Positions 6,403-6,428 of a DNA stretch of 6,428 nucleotides are shown here, piece by piece. Position 1 is the first letter of the stretch. Every line of letters begins with the position of its first letter. A model generated the notes under the pieces. That model had not been told where the DNA came from. It made no database searches and was given only the letters and a program-made list of their open reading frames with translations. Both the position numbers and the translations under genes were made by a program. This DNA comes from Deferribacteraceae bacterium (GTDB lineage Bacteria; Chrysiogenota; Deferribacteres; Deferribacterales; JAISNW01): the NCBI GenBank assembly GCA_031285415.1, contig JAITWF010000013.1:1-6428 (forward strand). The letters run 5' to 3'.

Positions 6403-6428
6403 CATTAATAAGGCAAGGTGTAGCCACT

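Noticed and set aside
6411..6428. GGTGTAGCC near the right edge resembles the start of a tRNA (acceptor end plus TAGCC as in tRNA-Gln).
   Set aside because: The next bases (ACT) do not give the A expected at position 14, the acceptor-side bases do not look like a usual tRNA 5' end, and the window ends before any arm can be checked.

Overview
The window is bacterial and densely coded on the + strand. It holds the 3' end of one metallo-beta-lactamase-fold gene, one intergenic gap filled by a long inverted repeat, and then six genes packed head to tail with overlaps or an 8-base gap. GC looks mid-range (roughly mid-forties percent by eye, not counted), and Ile ATA and Arg AGA/AGG codons are common in all genes. 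Nothing suggests that one gene has a different origin from its neighbours. UDP-xylose and UDP-galactofuranose synthesis would fit a polysaccharide-coated, probably Gram-negative organism, but the sequence does not fix a taxon.

Layout: 2-532 is the C-terminal part of an RNase Z-like hydrolase whose start lies outside the window. 532-656 is an imperfect inverted repeat of about 125 bp that reaches from the last base of that gene's stop codon to 2 bases before the proC ribosome binding site. 670-1440 is proC (pyrroline-5-carboxylate reductase). 1437-2000 is a nitroreductase-family flavoprotein. 2000-2980 is galE (UDP-glucose 4-epimerase), 2989-3930 a UDP-glucuronate decarboxylase (UDP-xylose synthase), 3927-5240 ugd (UDP-glucose 6-dehydrogenase) and 5230-6342 glf (UDP-galactopyranose mutase). 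6343-6428 has no gene; it carries a likely promoter whose -35 box lies in a perfect 14-bp palindrome and which should serve a gene beyond the right edge.

How the genes work together: the last four form a complete nucleotide-sugar branch from UDP-glucose. GalE gives UDP-galactose and Glf turns it into UDP-galactofuranose; Ugd gives UDP-glucuronate and the decarboxylase turns it into UDP-xylose. These are donors for a surface glycan, but no glycosyltransferase, flippase or polymerase gene lies in the window. ProC and the nitroreductase have no evident biochemical link to this and appear to share only the transcript. All six enzymes belong to known families and look intact. The least explained elements are the 532-656 inverted repeat and the palindrome-promoter at the right end; I see no evidence of a wholly new system.
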